Part shown: piece by piece, positions 49,001 to 55,085 of the stretch | Numbering within the stretch: position 1 is the stretch's first letter | Layout of the letters: every line of letters begins with the position of its first letter | Origin: Trochalopteron elliotii | Lineage: Eukaryota > Chordata > Aves > Passeriformes > Leiothrichidae | Reading direction: 5' to 3' | Assembly (NCBI GenBank): GCA_024734555.1 | Contig: JANPWX010000172.1 | Coordinates: forward strand, 2,889,688 to 2,953,687 | DNA: 64,000 nt | Program-made: the position numbers and the translations under genes | The notes under the pieces: generated by a model | Seen by the model: only the letters and a program-made list of their open reading frames with translations | The model's database searches: none | What the model was told of the DNA's origin: nothing

Positions 49001-51296
49001 AGAGACATTTGCATTCTTCTTGTGTGGGTTAGGCATCTCAAAAGGTTAAGAACTGATCCCTGTGACTTGGCCAAGAGCAAAAGTACACTGAGGAGACAGA
49101 CGTTCCGTATTGTAACAGTACATACTCAGTATTGACATTCTTGTACAGGGCCTGGGTCAGAAGCTGCTGTAAGGAACACACAGTATGAATTTCACAATTA
49201 AGGGAACTGGGCCACGGGAAAGCTGTAGCCTTAGGACATTCCAAAGGCTTTTACATGTGCTTTGCCTTTTGTTGAAGAGAGTTCTTGCAGGGCAGCCATG
49301 TAGTTCAGTGCAGGTGTCCCTGTGCAGAGGAAAGCATCATCCTCTTTTTCAGATGTTTCTCAAAAAGGAACAAGGAGGAACGTTACATATGTATGTGGTA
49401 GGGTACCACACTTGCCAGAAGCTGAAAGAGAGGGCAAAAGCTGTAGACAGTTTTATCTTACCAAGTGACCAGCAGTAAGCCAAATGCCTTTAAAAAAAAG
49501 GGGGAGGAGGGGGAAAGAGGTTATAGTGAAGAAATTAACTAAGACTTAAGTGTTAATTTAGCCAGTGTTTGTAGTGGAACTGTTTTACTGATGGAAGATA
49601 CACGTGAATTTTCTTGGTTAGGTCCTGGTGTGCTTCAGTCTGGTATTCACCGAATTTGTTGTTTTTGTACAAGCTGTAGCATTGTAGCATGAGAGTACCT
49701 TAAAATAGTTTTTCTTTCTTAATACATCCATCCTATCTCCTTCATGACAAAAGGAACAACGGATGTTTTAAAACTCATATGCCCTTTTCACTGCAGGTGC
49801 AAAGCAAACAGACTGCAAGATTGTTTGTTGCCAGCATCTTGTCATAGCAGGCCCCACTGCCTGCTTAATGGAAATGTTAAATGGTTGAAATGAAACAGGT
49901 GTTATCAGAAGAATAATATTGAGGCAATTTTCCCATCCTTCCCTGTTTCCATTAACCCTTCTTAAGGGAAAAGTATGTTAGCCTAAAACTGAAATATGTT
50001 TGCATAGGAGTTATTAGTATAAAACACAGCATGTGTGCTGTTACATGTGCTCCTTCACACATTGTTTTTTGTAGATCAGCTAAATAATTCCTATCCCTTG
50101 CTTTTAAGGCATCTTTGAGATAAAAAGTGGAAAATGAGGTAGGAGTTGCAGTTCCAGAAATTTTGGAATGTACCAGCACTTCCACCTTGAAATGACTGTT
50201 TTGTGCTCTATTATTGAGCAAAGATGTACAGAAGTTAAACTTGTGTTGCAGAAATTACAGAGTGAAGGTAAATTTCATCTGGGTTTGTGTTTGGTAACAA
50301 AAGTGCATATTGAGGAGAAAAAAAAAAGCTGTTTGTAGGGGTTATTCTTTAAAATACTTTTTCTTTTCAATAGGATGATGACAACACTGTACCTTCTGCT
50401 CCTGATCCTCCAAGTCTTCTCTTGCGTGAGCGGGGCACAGGCTTCTGCTTTGATTCCAGGTAGATGTTATCTTTTATTGGTCTTTAAGGGCATGGAGAGG
50501 TTTCTGTAGAACTGTTCAAGGGTGGGGGTGGAGGTGAAAAGCTATGGAGCATTTTCAGTGAATGTTTGGTTTAGAATTAACTGGCAGAGAATATTCCGTG
50601 AGACTGGGCAGGCTGTTCATGCTATACCTTTGATGGAATTCGGACAAATTTTTTAGTAAATGAATGAATAACTTTTGTTTTTTCCCTTCTCTTGCCAACC
50701 TAATTGTGAACCTAAGTTTAGAGCTTTTATAAAGTGTTATGTTTGCTAAGAGCAAGCATTTATGAGCAGAGAGAGTGGTTTCCCATGAAACTGTTTGGCC
50801 ATTAAGGCATTCAATAGATTTGTATTCAGTGGTAGCTGGAGTAAGGTCAAAATTATGTTGCTTTTAAAATGCCAGGTTATTTTGGAATTTGTGTGTAAAA
50901 CTACTCTGATTGTATTGAGTGCTTTTGGCAAAAACATTTAAATGAACTGGATGATACTTGGATACAAAGTCCACTCAAATTTAAGTTGGTAGTAAAGTTC
51001 TGAATGTCAGTGGCAGCGGGATCCCGCTTTTAGTTTGCATTAACAGAATAAATAGAAATAAACTGTTCCCTTTTTGCTTTCTCTCCACCTGAAGTTTTGA
51101 TGTGCACAAGAAATGCCCTCTCTGTGATGTGATGTTTCCCCCAAACTACGACCAGAGCAAGTTTGAGGAGCACGTTGAGAGCCACTGGAAGGTTTGTCCC
51201 ATGTGCAGCGAGCAGTTCCCACCCGACTACGACCAGCAAGGCTTTGAGAGGCACGTCCAGACGCACTTCGATCAGAACGTATTAGATTTTGATTAA
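855..51296 (+). CDS. TAX1BP1: TAX1BP1, Tax1-binding protein 1 (autophagy receptor); 17 coding exons, whole-gene entry
   Basis: The coding segments are 855-1031, 13000-13102, 16544-16731, 18372-18530, 29329-29477, 29616-29706, 30914-31099, 34284-34511, 35826-35972, 37225-37318, 38609-38727, 39861-39986, 41806-41877, 44082-44256, 44583-44731, 50374-50459 and 51095-51296. They sum to 2451 nt, or 816 residues plus TAA, with every junction in phase. The human protein is about 789 residues. Domain order is SKICH (about residues 20-125), LIR-like MLVV (145-148), coiled coil (about 150-610), a polar linker, and two C2H2 ubiquitin-binding zinc fingers (757-780 and 784-807). The family links ubiquitinated cargo to ATG8 proteins and FIP200, and recruits A20 and ITCH to dampen NF-kB and interferon signalling in the cytoplasm. 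Identity rests on near-continuous agreement with the human protein as I know it. The paralogues CALCOCO1 and CALCOCO2 (NDP52) fit less well because of the paired C-terminal fingers. Confidence 0.97.
8804..8847. repeat. short local direct repeat
   Basis: A 19-bp unit (TGAAGGAAATGAAAAATGA) occurs twice, separated by a few bases. It follows a short run of TTTTCATAA-type repeats at 8756-8785. This is intronic and probably arose by replication slippage. Confidence 0.7.
11348..11381. repeat. short tandem duplication in intron 2
   Basis: The unit GAAAATGGGAATTTCA is present twice head to tail with almost no divergence. It is a small slippage duplication with no visible coding or regulatory role. 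Confidence 0.7.
12079..12290 (-). mobile_element. CR1 LINE fragment (3' end), reverse orientation
   Basis: It starts with AATCATAGGCTCATAGAA and continues through the segments known from avian CR1 tails in reverse complement: GGTTGGAAGGGA, CCTTGAACACTTTCAG, GCATCCACAGCTTCTCTG and CAGTGGCTCACCAC. Only about 210 bp of the 3' end remain, as expected of a 5'-truncated CR1 insertion. No reverse-transcriptase coding sequence is left. Confidence 0.9.
13000..13102 (+). CDS. TAX1BP1: TAX1BP1 coding exon 2: central SKICH
   Basis: The acceptor TTTTAG ends at 12999 and the donor GTGAGT starts at 13103. The exon enters in phase 0 and leaves with one base over (34 codons plus G). It encodes VGWSTARDYYTFLWSP onward, residues 60-93 and the first base of Gly94. 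This is the most conserved strand block of the SKICH domain shared with NDP52 and CALCOCO1. Confidence 0.96.
13103..16543 (+). other. TAX1BP1: TAX1BP1 intron 3
   Basis: A GT-AG intron of about 3.4 kb ending in GATAG. It is plain AT-rich sequence. I see no recognisable interspersed repeat or second gene in it. Confidence 0.85.
16544..16731 (+). CDS. TAX1BP1: TAX1BP1 coding exon 3: end of SKICH and LIR
   Basis: The exon begins with the two bases that complete Gly94 and then has 62 codons, ending in phase 0 at Glu156. It encodes YYLPNDDGEFYQFCYVTYKG (the end of the SKICH fold) and the downstream DMLVVTTKAG segment. The MLVV at 145-148 matches the non-canonical LIR of TAX1BP1 and NDP52 that binds ATG8-family proteins. 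The last V corresponds to human V143, shifted by the N-terminal insertion. The donor is weak (GAG|GTTTGA), with only the invariant GT and the +5 G matching consensus. Confidence 0.96.
16732..18371 (+). other. TAX1BP1: TAX1BP1 intron 4
   Basis: A GT-AG intron with a weak donor (GTTTGA) and a strong acceptor: a long T tract at 18343-18366, then CTTACAG. It hosts a CR1 fragment at about 17547-17885. Otherwise it is unremarkable. Confidence 0.85.
17547..17885 (-). mobile_element. CR1 LINE fragment, reverse orientation
   Basis: It reads in reverse complement from the CR1 3' end. Landmarks are TAGAATGGTTTGGGTTGG, AACTAGATCAGGTTGC, GGGCAACCCTTTCTAGTG, AGTTTCTTCCTTACATCTAA and CACCCCTTGTTCTGTTACTA. 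At about 340 bp it is the longest of the three CR1 copies here and is clearly diverged. It has no intact open frame. Confidence 0.92.
18372..18530 (+). CDS. TAX1BP1: TAX1BP1 coding exon 4: start of coiled coil
   Basis: The acceptor CTTACAG ends at 18371 and the donor GTTAGT starts at 18531. There are 53 codons in phase 0 at both ends (residues 157-209), from FKIEKIIKEKEELLK to ...CEQLQTEQK. The heptad-rich, charged sequence (LEKETTQLRDQVEQLEKEL) begins the long coiled coil used for self-association. Confidence 0.95.
18531..29328 (+). other. TAX1BP1: TAX1BP1 intron 5 (about 10.8 kb)
   Basis: A GT-AG intron (GTTAGT ... TTAAAAG). It is AT-rich with many homopolymer T tracts and a C-rich low-complexity patch near 24693-24723. 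I could not recognise any LINE, LTR or gene in this large intron. Its open frames are all short and unsupported. Confidence 0.8.
24693..24723. repeat. C-rich/A-rich low-complexity tract
   Basis: Two runs of eight or more C flank an A run. On the opposite strand these are G runs. This is simple sequence inside intron 5 and is a likely spot for polymerase slippage or sequencing error. Confidence 0.7.
29329..29477 (+). CDS. TAX1BP1: TAX1BP1 coding exon 5: coiled coil
   Basis: The acceptor TTTAAAAG ends at 29328 and the donor GTACTT starts at 29478. The exon has 149 nt, entering in phase 0 and leaving with two bases of a Ser codon. It encodes residues from 210 (DNIQTSEAFKRENN...) through ...KAIAKETELD. 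The block QLEEDIMTVTQKAIAKETEL parallels the human coiled coil closely. The exon start is diverged but keeps frame. Confidence 0.94.
29478..29615 (+). other. TAX1BP1: TAX1BP1 intron 6 (138 bp)
   Basis: This is the shortest intron of the gene, GTACTT to TTTCAG. It is T-rich with no other content. Confidence 0.9.
29616..29706 (+). CDS. TAX1BP1: TAX1BP1 coding exon 6: coiled coil
   Basis: The exon has 91 nt. It completes the split Ser codon and ends in phase 0 at Lys289 before GTAACT. It encodes LKDKLKKVMLEKEQLE and then KTEKDEKELYK, with regular heptads and a high Lys/Glu content typical of this coiled coil. Confidence 0.95.
29707..30913 (+). other. TAX1BP1: TAX1BP1 intron 7
   Basis: A GT-AG intron of 1.2 kb (GTAACT ... 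CATTGCAG). No recognisable repeat or gene. Confidence 0.88.
30914..31099 (+). CDS. TAX1BP1: TAX1BP1 coding exon 7: coiled coil
   Basis: The exon has 186 nt (62 codons, phase 0 at both ends; residues 290-351) between CATTGCAG and GTAAGC. It encodes IHLKNTEIENTKLVKEIQTF and further coiled coil ending in FLHSSSNK. The motif KEEVGRLQLLIAEKEN matches the human protein's corresponding exon. Confidence 0.95.
31702..32734 (+). mobile_element. Solo LTR of an avian endogenous retrovirus
   Basis: It begins TGTATTGGGTTTGTGTAGG and ends near CAGGATAAAGCCACA, giving the TG...CA ends of an LTR. Inside are a block with GAAGCTGCCAGAAGCTTCCC and GGCCAAGGCTGAGCC, a TATA/TTTAAG-like site near 31875-31895, and a poly(A) signal AATAAA at 32545-32550. 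A CT-rich tail with GTCCAGCTGAGGAGGGGA follows. I recognise this as a family frequent in songbird genomes. No gag, pol or env sequence flanks it, so it is a solo LTR left by recombination. A clean target-site duplication could not be resolved by eye. Its reading frames on either strand are not genes. Confidence 0.85.
34025..34086. repeat. Perfect 16-bp inverted repeat plus a third copy
   Basis: TATTTCATAGTGAAAC at 34025-34040 and its exact reverse complement at 34042-34057 are separated by one base. A third copy of the core (TTTCATAGTGAAA) follows at about 34070-34082. The second and third copies also form an inverted pair (CTATGAAATAAAG / CTTTATTTCATAG). This is intronic. Confidence 0.9.
34284..34511 (+). 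CDS. TAX1BP1: TAX1BP1 coding exon 8: coiled coil
   Basis: The exon has 228 nt (76 codons, phase 0 at both ends; residues 352-427) between TTTCCTAG and GTAAAT. It encodes DEASILKEQLRKAEDQIQAS onward, including KELSDAVNVRDKTMADLHSA, almost identical to the human protein. It is the longest coding exon before the C-terminus. Confidence 0.96.
34512..35825 (+). other. TAX1BP1: TAX1BP1 intron 9
   Basis: A GT-AG intron of 1.3 kb (GTAAAT ... T tract then TTAAG). No repeats or genes seen. Confidence 0.88.
35826..35972 (+). CDS. TAX1BP1: TAX1BP1 coding exon 9: coiled coil
   Basis: The exon has 147 nt (49 codons, phase 0; residues 428-476), with donor GTAAGT at 35973. It encodes EASNAVEQELRREVEDLKLR and then QMAADHYKEKFKECQKLQKQ. 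Part of this block is nearly invariant between birds and mammals. Confidence 0.96.
35973..37224 (+). other. TAX1BP1: TAX1BP1 intron 10
   Basis: A GT-AG intron of about 1.25 kb. It contains an imperfect short tandem repeat of a TTCTATGATT-like unit at about 36126-36182. The acceptor (TTCTTTTCACAAAG) is modest. Confidence 0.85.
36126..36182. repeat. Imperfect short tandem repeat
   Basis: About four degenerate copies of a CTTCTATGATT-like unit lie head to tail in intron 10. It looks like simple slippage. Confidence 0.6.
37225..37318 (+). CDS. TAX1BP1: TAX1BP1 coding exon 10: linker in coiled-coil region
   Basis: The exon has 94 nt (31 codons plus one base; residues 477-507 and part of 508), encoding KTAGHQQKLTDASNVETATA and then VLTGKKLPASP. 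Human has a comparable stretch (KTGNQQK...NDAS) at the same place, so this is the Ser/Thr/Pro-rich break between coiled-coil segments. Both splice sites are weaker than average (acceptor CACAAAG, donor GTATCA), so alternative boundaries are possible. The human protein as I recall it also has several extra residues upstream of KKTG that are not in frame here. Confidence 0.88.
37623..37645. repeat. Short perfect hairpin
   Basis: TACTCAAATT and AATTTGAGTA are exact reverse complements separated by three bases. It is a short intronic inverted repeat of unknown significance. Confidence 0.8.
37866..38086 (+). mobile_element. CR1 LINE 3' fragment, forward orientation
   Basis: Landmarks in forward CR1 order are AAGAAATCCTTCACTATGAG, CTGGTGAGGCATTGGAACAG, GGATGCCCCATCCC, AAGGCCAGGTTGGACAGGG, GTGGAAGGTGTCCCTGCCC and AGGTCCCTTCCAGCC, ending near ACCATTCTGTG. 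It is the 3'-terminal 220 bp of a 5'-truncated insertion and is the only CR1 copy here in the same orientation as TAX1BP1. Confidence 0.93.
38609..38727 (+). CDS. TAX1BP1: TAX1BP1 coding exon 11: coiled coil
   Basis: The exon has 119 nt. It completes a Val codon and then has 39 codons, ending in phase 0 at Ala547 before GTAAGT. It encodes SPISSDIVSESMVKEQVREM and then NKEIAEKTEKYKKCKQMLA. The acceptor is TTCACAG at 38602-38608. The frame stays open past the donor to a TAA at 38785-38787. Open sequence upstream of the acceptor is intronic. Confidence 0.94.
38728..39860 (+). other. TAX1BP1: TAX1BP1 intron 12
   Basis: A GT-AG intron of 1.1 kb (GTAAGT ... TACTTTAG). It starts with an in-frame extension of 19 codons followed by TAA. 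An ATTAAA hexamer lies near 38994, so a truncated transcript is conceivable. A G-rich run sits at about 39795-39808. Confidence 0.85.
39861..39986 (+). CDS. TAX1BP1: TAX1BP1 coding exon 12: coiled coil
   Basis: The exon has 126 nt (42 codons, phase 0 at both ends; residues 548-589) between TTTAG and GTAAGT. It encodes DEKMKCSVYADELAKLELKW and then KEQVKINEGIKLQLAAMEDQYK. It matches the human DEKAKCNKYADELAK region, with the KWKEQVKI core unchanged. Confidence 0.95.
39987..41805 (+). other. TAX1BP1: TAX1BP1 intron 13
   Basis: A GT-AG intron of 1.8 kb. No repeat family or gene recognised. Confidence 0.87.
41806..41877 (+). CDS. TAX1BP1: TAX1BP1 coding exon 13: 72-nt cassette-like exon
   Basis: The exon has 72 nt (24 codons, phase 0 at both ends; residues 590-613) with acceptor CATGTAG and a weak donor GTATTG. 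It encodes IQLAEKERRIKDLASQLELF and then TSEK, a regular extension of the coiled coil. The flanking exons join in frame with or without it. In the human protein as I recall it, the preceding block (DNYK) runs directly into ELKRSLENP, the counterpart of the next exon. This exon is therefore likely alternatively spliced or lineage-specific. Without it the protein is 792 residues, close to human. Confidence 0.8.
41878..44081 (+). other. TAX1BP1: TAX1BP1 intron 14
   Basis: A GT-AG intron of 2.2 kb (GTATTG ... TATTTAG), very AT-rich. No repeats or genes recognised. Confidence 0.85.
44082..44256 (+). CDS. TAX1BP1: TAX1BP1 coding exon 14: linker after coiled coil
   Basis: The exon has 175 nt (58 codons plus one base; residues 614-671 and part of 672), donor GTAAAT. 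It encodes ELGRTPGDQAGRMMEGQTSQ onward and ends in RLPVLQYGNPYAIQERR. The end, PVLQYGNPYA, is conserved with human. The middle is a diverged, polar, probably disordered linker. Confidence 0.93.
44257..44582 (+). other. TAX1BP1: TAX1BP1 intron 15
   Basis: A short GT-AG intron (326 bp) from GTAAAT to TTCTTCAG. No other content. Confidence 0.92.
44583..44731 (+). CDS. TAX1BP1: TAX1BP1 coding exon 15: linker, ends at a GC donor
   Basis: The exon has 149 nt. It completes an Asp codon and ends in phase 0 at Asn721. It encodes GADGAFNPDEIQRPPVR, SSFWELEDDVVCSQPSRNLS and RPDGLEDPEDSN, closely parallel to human. The only donor that keeps frame with the next exon is GCAAGT at 44732, a GC-type splice site. 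Using the nearby GT at 44736 would create an immediate stop in the next exon. Confidence 0.92.
46466..46519 (+). CDS. TAX1BP1: Candidate TAX1BP1 cassette exon (54 nt)
   Basis: A good acceptor (TGCATTTTTTCAACCAG, ending at 46465) and a moderate donor (CTG|GTAGGA) frame 54 nt that are open in the phase required by both neighbours (phase 0 at each end). They would insert QDADPFARGGFPPRRKGL between Asn721 and Asp722. The peptide looks like real linker sequence and not random intronic translation. I have no transcript evidence. It is excluded from the 816-residue count. Confidence 0.45.
46604..46781. repeat. Foldback element (MITE-like inverted repeat)
   Basis: The left arm at about 46604-46654 and the right arm at about 46723-46781 are reverse complements with few mismatches. 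Core matches are ATTAGTTTAA, AAATTAA and TGCAGTCACTTCC, and the right arm has a small insertion. The loop is about 68 bp. This is the shape of a non-autonomous DNA transposon or another hairpin-forming element. The family was not identified. Confidence 0.75.
47621..47660. repeat. CACTG-rich short tandem repeat
   Basis: Several CACTG/CACTGTACCTG units are repeated in tandem inside intron 16. It is a simple sequence expansion. Confidence 0.7.
50374..50459 (+). CDS. TAX1BP1: TAX1BP1 coding exon 16: linker before zinc fingers
   Basis: The exon has 86 nt between CAATAG and GTAGAT. It starts in phase 0 at Asp722 and leaves two bases of a Ser codon. It encodes DDDNTVPSAPDPPSLLLRER and then GTGFCFDS. 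The TVPSAPDPP block and the GTGFCFDSS-FDVHKKCP junction match human and lead directly into the first zinc finger. Confidence 0.95.
50460..51094 (+). other. TAX1BP1: TAX1BP1 intron 17
   Basis: The last intron, 635 bp, GTAGAT ... CACCTGAAG. No repeats recognised. Confidence 0.9.
51095..51296 (+). CDS. TAX1BP1: TAX1BP1 last coding exon: paired UBZ zinc fingers and stop
   Basis: The first base completes Ser750 and the stop TAA is at 51294-51296. Finger 1 uses C757, C760, H776 and H780. Finger 2 uses C784, C787, H803 and H807. Each has a PPxY motif just after its second Cys (PPNY and PPDY). In the family the fingers bind ubiquitin and myosin VI, and the PPxY motifs contact WW-domain ligases such as ITCH. 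The C-terminus ends in QNVLDFD. The exon is markedly more GC-rich than its surroundings, as expected for strongly conserved codons. All zinc ligands are intact. Confidence 0.98.
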
Positions 51297-51524
51297 ATGC
51301 TTGGTTTTGCAGTGTAGCTTAAAACCCCACCCACTTTGAGTAGTCCACCTCCAAAACAAAAGCAGTGCAGCTTTCTGTAACAGTGCAAACTTCTGATTAA
51401 AAGCTCATGTACTCTAATGGGAGCCATGGCTGTAAGCTGCTATGGGGTTATGTTCTCTCTCTGCCTAACACTTTACTAAGGAGACCCACAACCCCCCACC
51501 TCGTTGTGTATGTAGCTGTTTATT

Positions 51525-51564
51525 CCCCTACTTAGTGGAATTTCTTCCCCTACTTAGTGGAATG
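51525..51564. repeat. Tandem duplication in the TAX1BP1 3' UTR
   Basis: CCCCTACTTAGTGGAAT occurs twice, about 22 bp apart, with identical cores. It is a recent small duplication inside transcribed untranslated sequence. Confidence 0.8.
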
Positions 51565-52218
51565 CCTAAGGACACAGGAATGACTGAGCCTCAGAAAAAA
51601 TGAGACTGGCTTCATGGTGTTCTTCAGCTACATTTAAAAAAGGTCACCAAAACATCTGTGGTTTCTCTTAACCTTGATAACTGGGGCACAATTAAAAACG
51701 TAATAAGCAGGTGTTTCTCCTAGCAAATCCACGTAGTTTTTCTCTGAGTAACACTTAAATTGGAAAGCTACATTACTTACCCTATGAAAATATAGTTTTC
51801 TAGTACATTTCTGAGATGTAGATGCATGTACTGTGAGATTCCAGGCTTGCAACAAGAGGAATGGCAAATACTTTAGTTTCACACATAGAATGTTTGCCTT
51901 AAGGGATAATGTTAAATGAGGCACGTTATACTTTAAGGCAGTGGTTTTGAGTTGAAAGAGATAGCTGTGCTTAAATGCCTAAAAGTAATTGTTTAAAAAA
52001 TCATTGCCATTATGTTGCAGTTTTATTCGGTAGAAAATATTGTTCTATTTTCACAACAGTGGATTGTGTTCCTTCTGGCTTTTAAAACCTTTTGTGTTTT
52101 AACTTTATGTATTTCTTTCCAATAAGTAAAAACACGTGTGTATATCTAAACATTTTATATTTACTTTAACTGTATTAAGTAAATTTGCTTCCCACTTGTT
52201 GTACAGTAGTCTTGTTAC

Positions 52219-52224
52219 ATTAAA
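52219..52224 (+). terminator. TAX1BP1: Candidate poly(A) signal of TAX1BP1
   Basis: ATTAAA followed 15-30 bp downstream by a GT-rich element. It is the best placed of three candidate hexamers after the stop codon. Confidence 0.55.
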
Positions 52225-52674
52225 AGCAGAATTATTCATGGAGTCAGTGGTCTGTTTAATTTCAAAATGAGCAGCAGGAAAAATAGAGTGTAGACTTTAC
52301 TTAGGAGAAAACGATGACTCAGCATTGTATGACAAAGGGCTGCTCCTCACATCTGTTCATGTTCATTCTTTGAGAGGGAGACTCTGGAATTAAGGCTTGG
52401 AGTAGCTTCTGTTGACTGCAGTTCCCTCCTGAACATATGCAATCTCCAGTTAATGCAGGACTTAACTAAAAACTGCAAGATGTGGATGAAATGCAGTGTC
52501 CTGGGCAGCAGCAGCTCATCAGTGCTTGTGTGCCTTTTGCAGTCTAAAGGTTTTTGTAACTGGGAGCTTCATATCAAGAGTTGGCCTGAGGTAAAGCATG
52601 GATTTTTTTCTTACTGTAACTCAATGGCAGATGAAAACAGAACAGACTCAAAGAGTTTGATGATACCAATGTAA

Positions 52675-52680
52675 AATAAA
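52675..52680 (+). terminator. TAX1BP1: Alternative distal poly(A) signal on the TAX1BP1 strand
   Basis: AATAAA about 1.4 kb past the TAX1BP1 stop. If used, the transcript would end within about 100 bp of the inferred end of JAZF1 on the other strand. Confidence 0.35.
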
Positions 52681-52744
52681 CAAATAGAAGGCTATATACA
52701 GCCCAAGAACTTAACTCTAGGTTAGGAATGAGAACAGAGCAGTC

Positions 52745-54908
52745 TTTTTAGGTCAGAGGCAGTTTATTTTAAATGTGATTTGATTTACATTTATAAGCAG
52801 CTTTCCTGACAGGAATTCTTTAAGTTGCCTTCAGTTCTAAAACAAACCTCTGTCACTTTCAAACTTAAAGTACTTTGTCCCCAACAAAACATATGAAAAT
52901 ATAATTTAAAGCACACTTTTCACAGACACAGTACAATACATTCACTATACACAGTATAACAAAATAGTCCCATCTTTACCTGTTTAATAATACTGTCACA
53001 ATGAATAGGTAAATAGAAACTGGAATTTCAGTTTTATAGTTGAAAGGAATTTACATGCAACAATGACGTTTTACAACTGTTTAGCTGTTGAACGAACTCG
53101 CCCAGCCTGTAGTTCTTGCACTAGGAGCAGAGCCAAAACGTGTTTGTTGGCCAGATCTGTTGCCAAAGCTGCAGAAGGTGGGAAGTGGCCACTTGGGGCC
53201 TTGTGTGTACCAGTAACTCTCATGTCTGGATCATCCTTTAAACCCGGCTGTCACGGTCACCTCTCTGGGATCTGAGAGAGGGATGTTTTGCTTCACTTTG
53301 GCTGTTCTAAATGCTCATTGGGATGATTCTTATGTGTTTTAATGAGACTTCTACTCTGCTGGAGAAAAGGTAATTGTCATCCTTAAAAAGTTTTCCTTTA
53401 AAGCTTTGGGAAAAAAAATGGGGAAAGCTCATGCCTCCTTTATGGGAGCTTTCTTTTGCACTTAAAAGAACAGGAACCAAGCCAAGGCGATGACTGTGTT
53501 AACACTGGGAGTTCCTCCTGCACCCTTGCCAGGCAGAGGAGTGTTCAGGCCAGGGCTGGTGGAGGGTGCCCACCTCTGCTCCCAGCCAGCTGAACTCCAG
53601 GAATAGCACTTGTGAGAAGAATGCTCAAGGCAGGATGGCAAGCAACAAATGTTCAGGTATGGTCCAGACACGAAGCGCTCTCATGTTGGCTTTTAAGTCA
53701 GTCTCTGACCACCTGCTGCAAGAAGCACTTAATCTTCAGTAAGGCTCAAATGTCATATTTCAGCAAAATTAATTGTAAAGCTAAACAGACACTTCCAAAT
53801 GGAATGCAGTGACCTACAATGAGAAGCAAAAAATGCACAAAGAAAATCTCAAAACACAATGAATGTGAGGGAGAGGCATTGGAACTCCCTTAGCACAACT
53901 AACGGACCTCCTTAAACCATGCGCTGAATTTCTCATTTTTATTTGCAACCGCAGCACATGCTCGTACAGTAGTTGCAAGAATTGGCAACACATAAAACAT
54001 TAAATCTGTTGGCAATAGAGAACTACAAAGTGCTTCAAAACTTCATCTGAGATGAAGATAATTGTTTCTCACACACACATAAATTTGCACTTAAGTATTT
54101 CCAAGTGTCTTTCTAAGAGATAGTTCAGGGGTAAATATTTAGTTGGACTGGGATATTGGTCCTCAAAAGTTTGATGGGCATGAACATAACATGACATCTT
54201 GTACAGAGAAAAAAATGTAATTGCTAACACTAAAGTGATTGTTTACTAGTTCGAATGGCAAGGTTTTCAGCATTTCAAGAGGGAGGAAAAAAGAAAGATT
54301 TGCAAGATAATATAAAATACAGCAAGCACACCTTTTTATGTATGTTATTTAAGTATGAAAATATTTTTAGCATATTATGTTAAACATTCTTTCTTATTTA
54401 TATTTCCATTACCTAAAAGACTTGCTACTCCACTGATAACTCCGTTATGTAAGGCATGTTAACTATAGTTTGACGAGGGCGGTACTGTTTTGGTTTTGCA
54501 CACACATTGACAGATGCATCAAAAGTCTTCATCACGTTACAATCTTGAAAGGATGTCAGTGCCAAGCTCTCTTCCTCACGCTCTTGTCCCACACATCAGT
54601 ACAACTAAATACGCAACGTCCCCCTAGTTCTTTTTTTTTGTTTGTTTTTTGGAGAAAAGTGTTCTGAAGAACCTATAGCTTTTATAGCACCTTATCTCAA
54701 AGTAATGAAAATGGGTATGATGATAACATGTGCAAATGTACAAAATCATTAACTCTACAAAGATACATCATTCCAAAATTACAGAAAATTTTAAAGCATG
54801 CATTTAATTTTTTTAAAGGGTTGCTGAGTGCTTCCCCTGAAAAAGGTGGCTGTTCTCAAAATCAGCAACTGCTGGTGAGGATTTCTTGGCACATTTGTGA
54901 CCAGCATG
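52745..54908 (-). other. JAZF1: JAZF1 3' UTR (inferred extent)
   Basis: This is non-coding sequence between the JAZF1 stop codon and the candidate poly(A) signal at 52763-52768. It has many short T/A tracts and no recognisable repeat element. The extent is inferred from signal position only. Confidence 0.5.
52763..52768 (-). terminator. JAZF1: Candidate poly(A) signal of JAZF1
   Basis: TTTATT on the + strand reads AATAAA on the - strand, 2.1 kb beyond the JAZF1 stop. This fits the long 3' UTR (about 2 kb) I associate with the mammalian gene. A second - strand AATAAA at 53938-53943 is a possible proximal site. Confidence 0.5.
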
Positions 54909-55085
54909 TTATTGCTGCATCTTCCTGATGATCTCAGCAGACACGGGGGGATGGAAATTGATTGTGTGGTGCCGCAGGCCCTGAGCTGTCTTGTAACTCT
55001 TTCCACAGCGACATTTGAATGGTTTGCGTACGCGGATTTGTGTTCTGTGGCCGTTCTTGGCGTGGTACTTGATACCGTTCACATT
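54909..55085 (-). CDS. JAZF1: JAZF1 last coding exon: zinc fingers and C-terminus
   Basis: On the - strand the acceptor AG is at 55087-55086, and the exon has 58 codons plus TAA (stop at 54911-54909), entered in phase 0. It encodes NVNGIKYHAKNGHRTQIRVR, then KPFKCRCGKSYKTAQGLRHH, and ends in PPVSAEIIRKMQQ. The first His pair (YHAKNGH) completes the finger begun in the previous exon. CRCGKSYK...HHTINFH forms the last finger. I see no difference from the human sequence as I remember it, which indicates strong constraint. Confidence 0.97.
   Translation of the reverse strand, partial: NVNGIKYHAKNGHRTQIRVRKPFKCRCGKSYKTAQGLRHHTINFHPPVSAEIIRKMQQ

Larger units (their letters stand above)
44732..50373 (+). 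other. TAX1BP1: TAX1BP1 intron 16, GC-AG type, with candidate cassette exon and foldback
   Basis: A 5.6-kb intron from GCAAGT to TCAATAG. It contains a candidate 54-nt exon (46466-46519), an inverted-repeat element (46604-46781) and a short CACTG-rich tract (47621-47660). No other gene is visible. Confidence 0.85.
51297..52245 (+). other. TAX1BP1: TAX1BP1 3' UTR (inferred extent)
   Basis: It runs from the stop codon to just past an ATTAAA at 52219-52224, which is followed by a GT-rich stretch (GTCAGTGGTCTGTTT) typical of a cleavage region. The resulting UTR of about 0.95 kb is an inference. A proximal ATTAAA at 51396-51401 and a distal AATAAA at 52675-52680 are alternatives. Confidence 0.6.
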
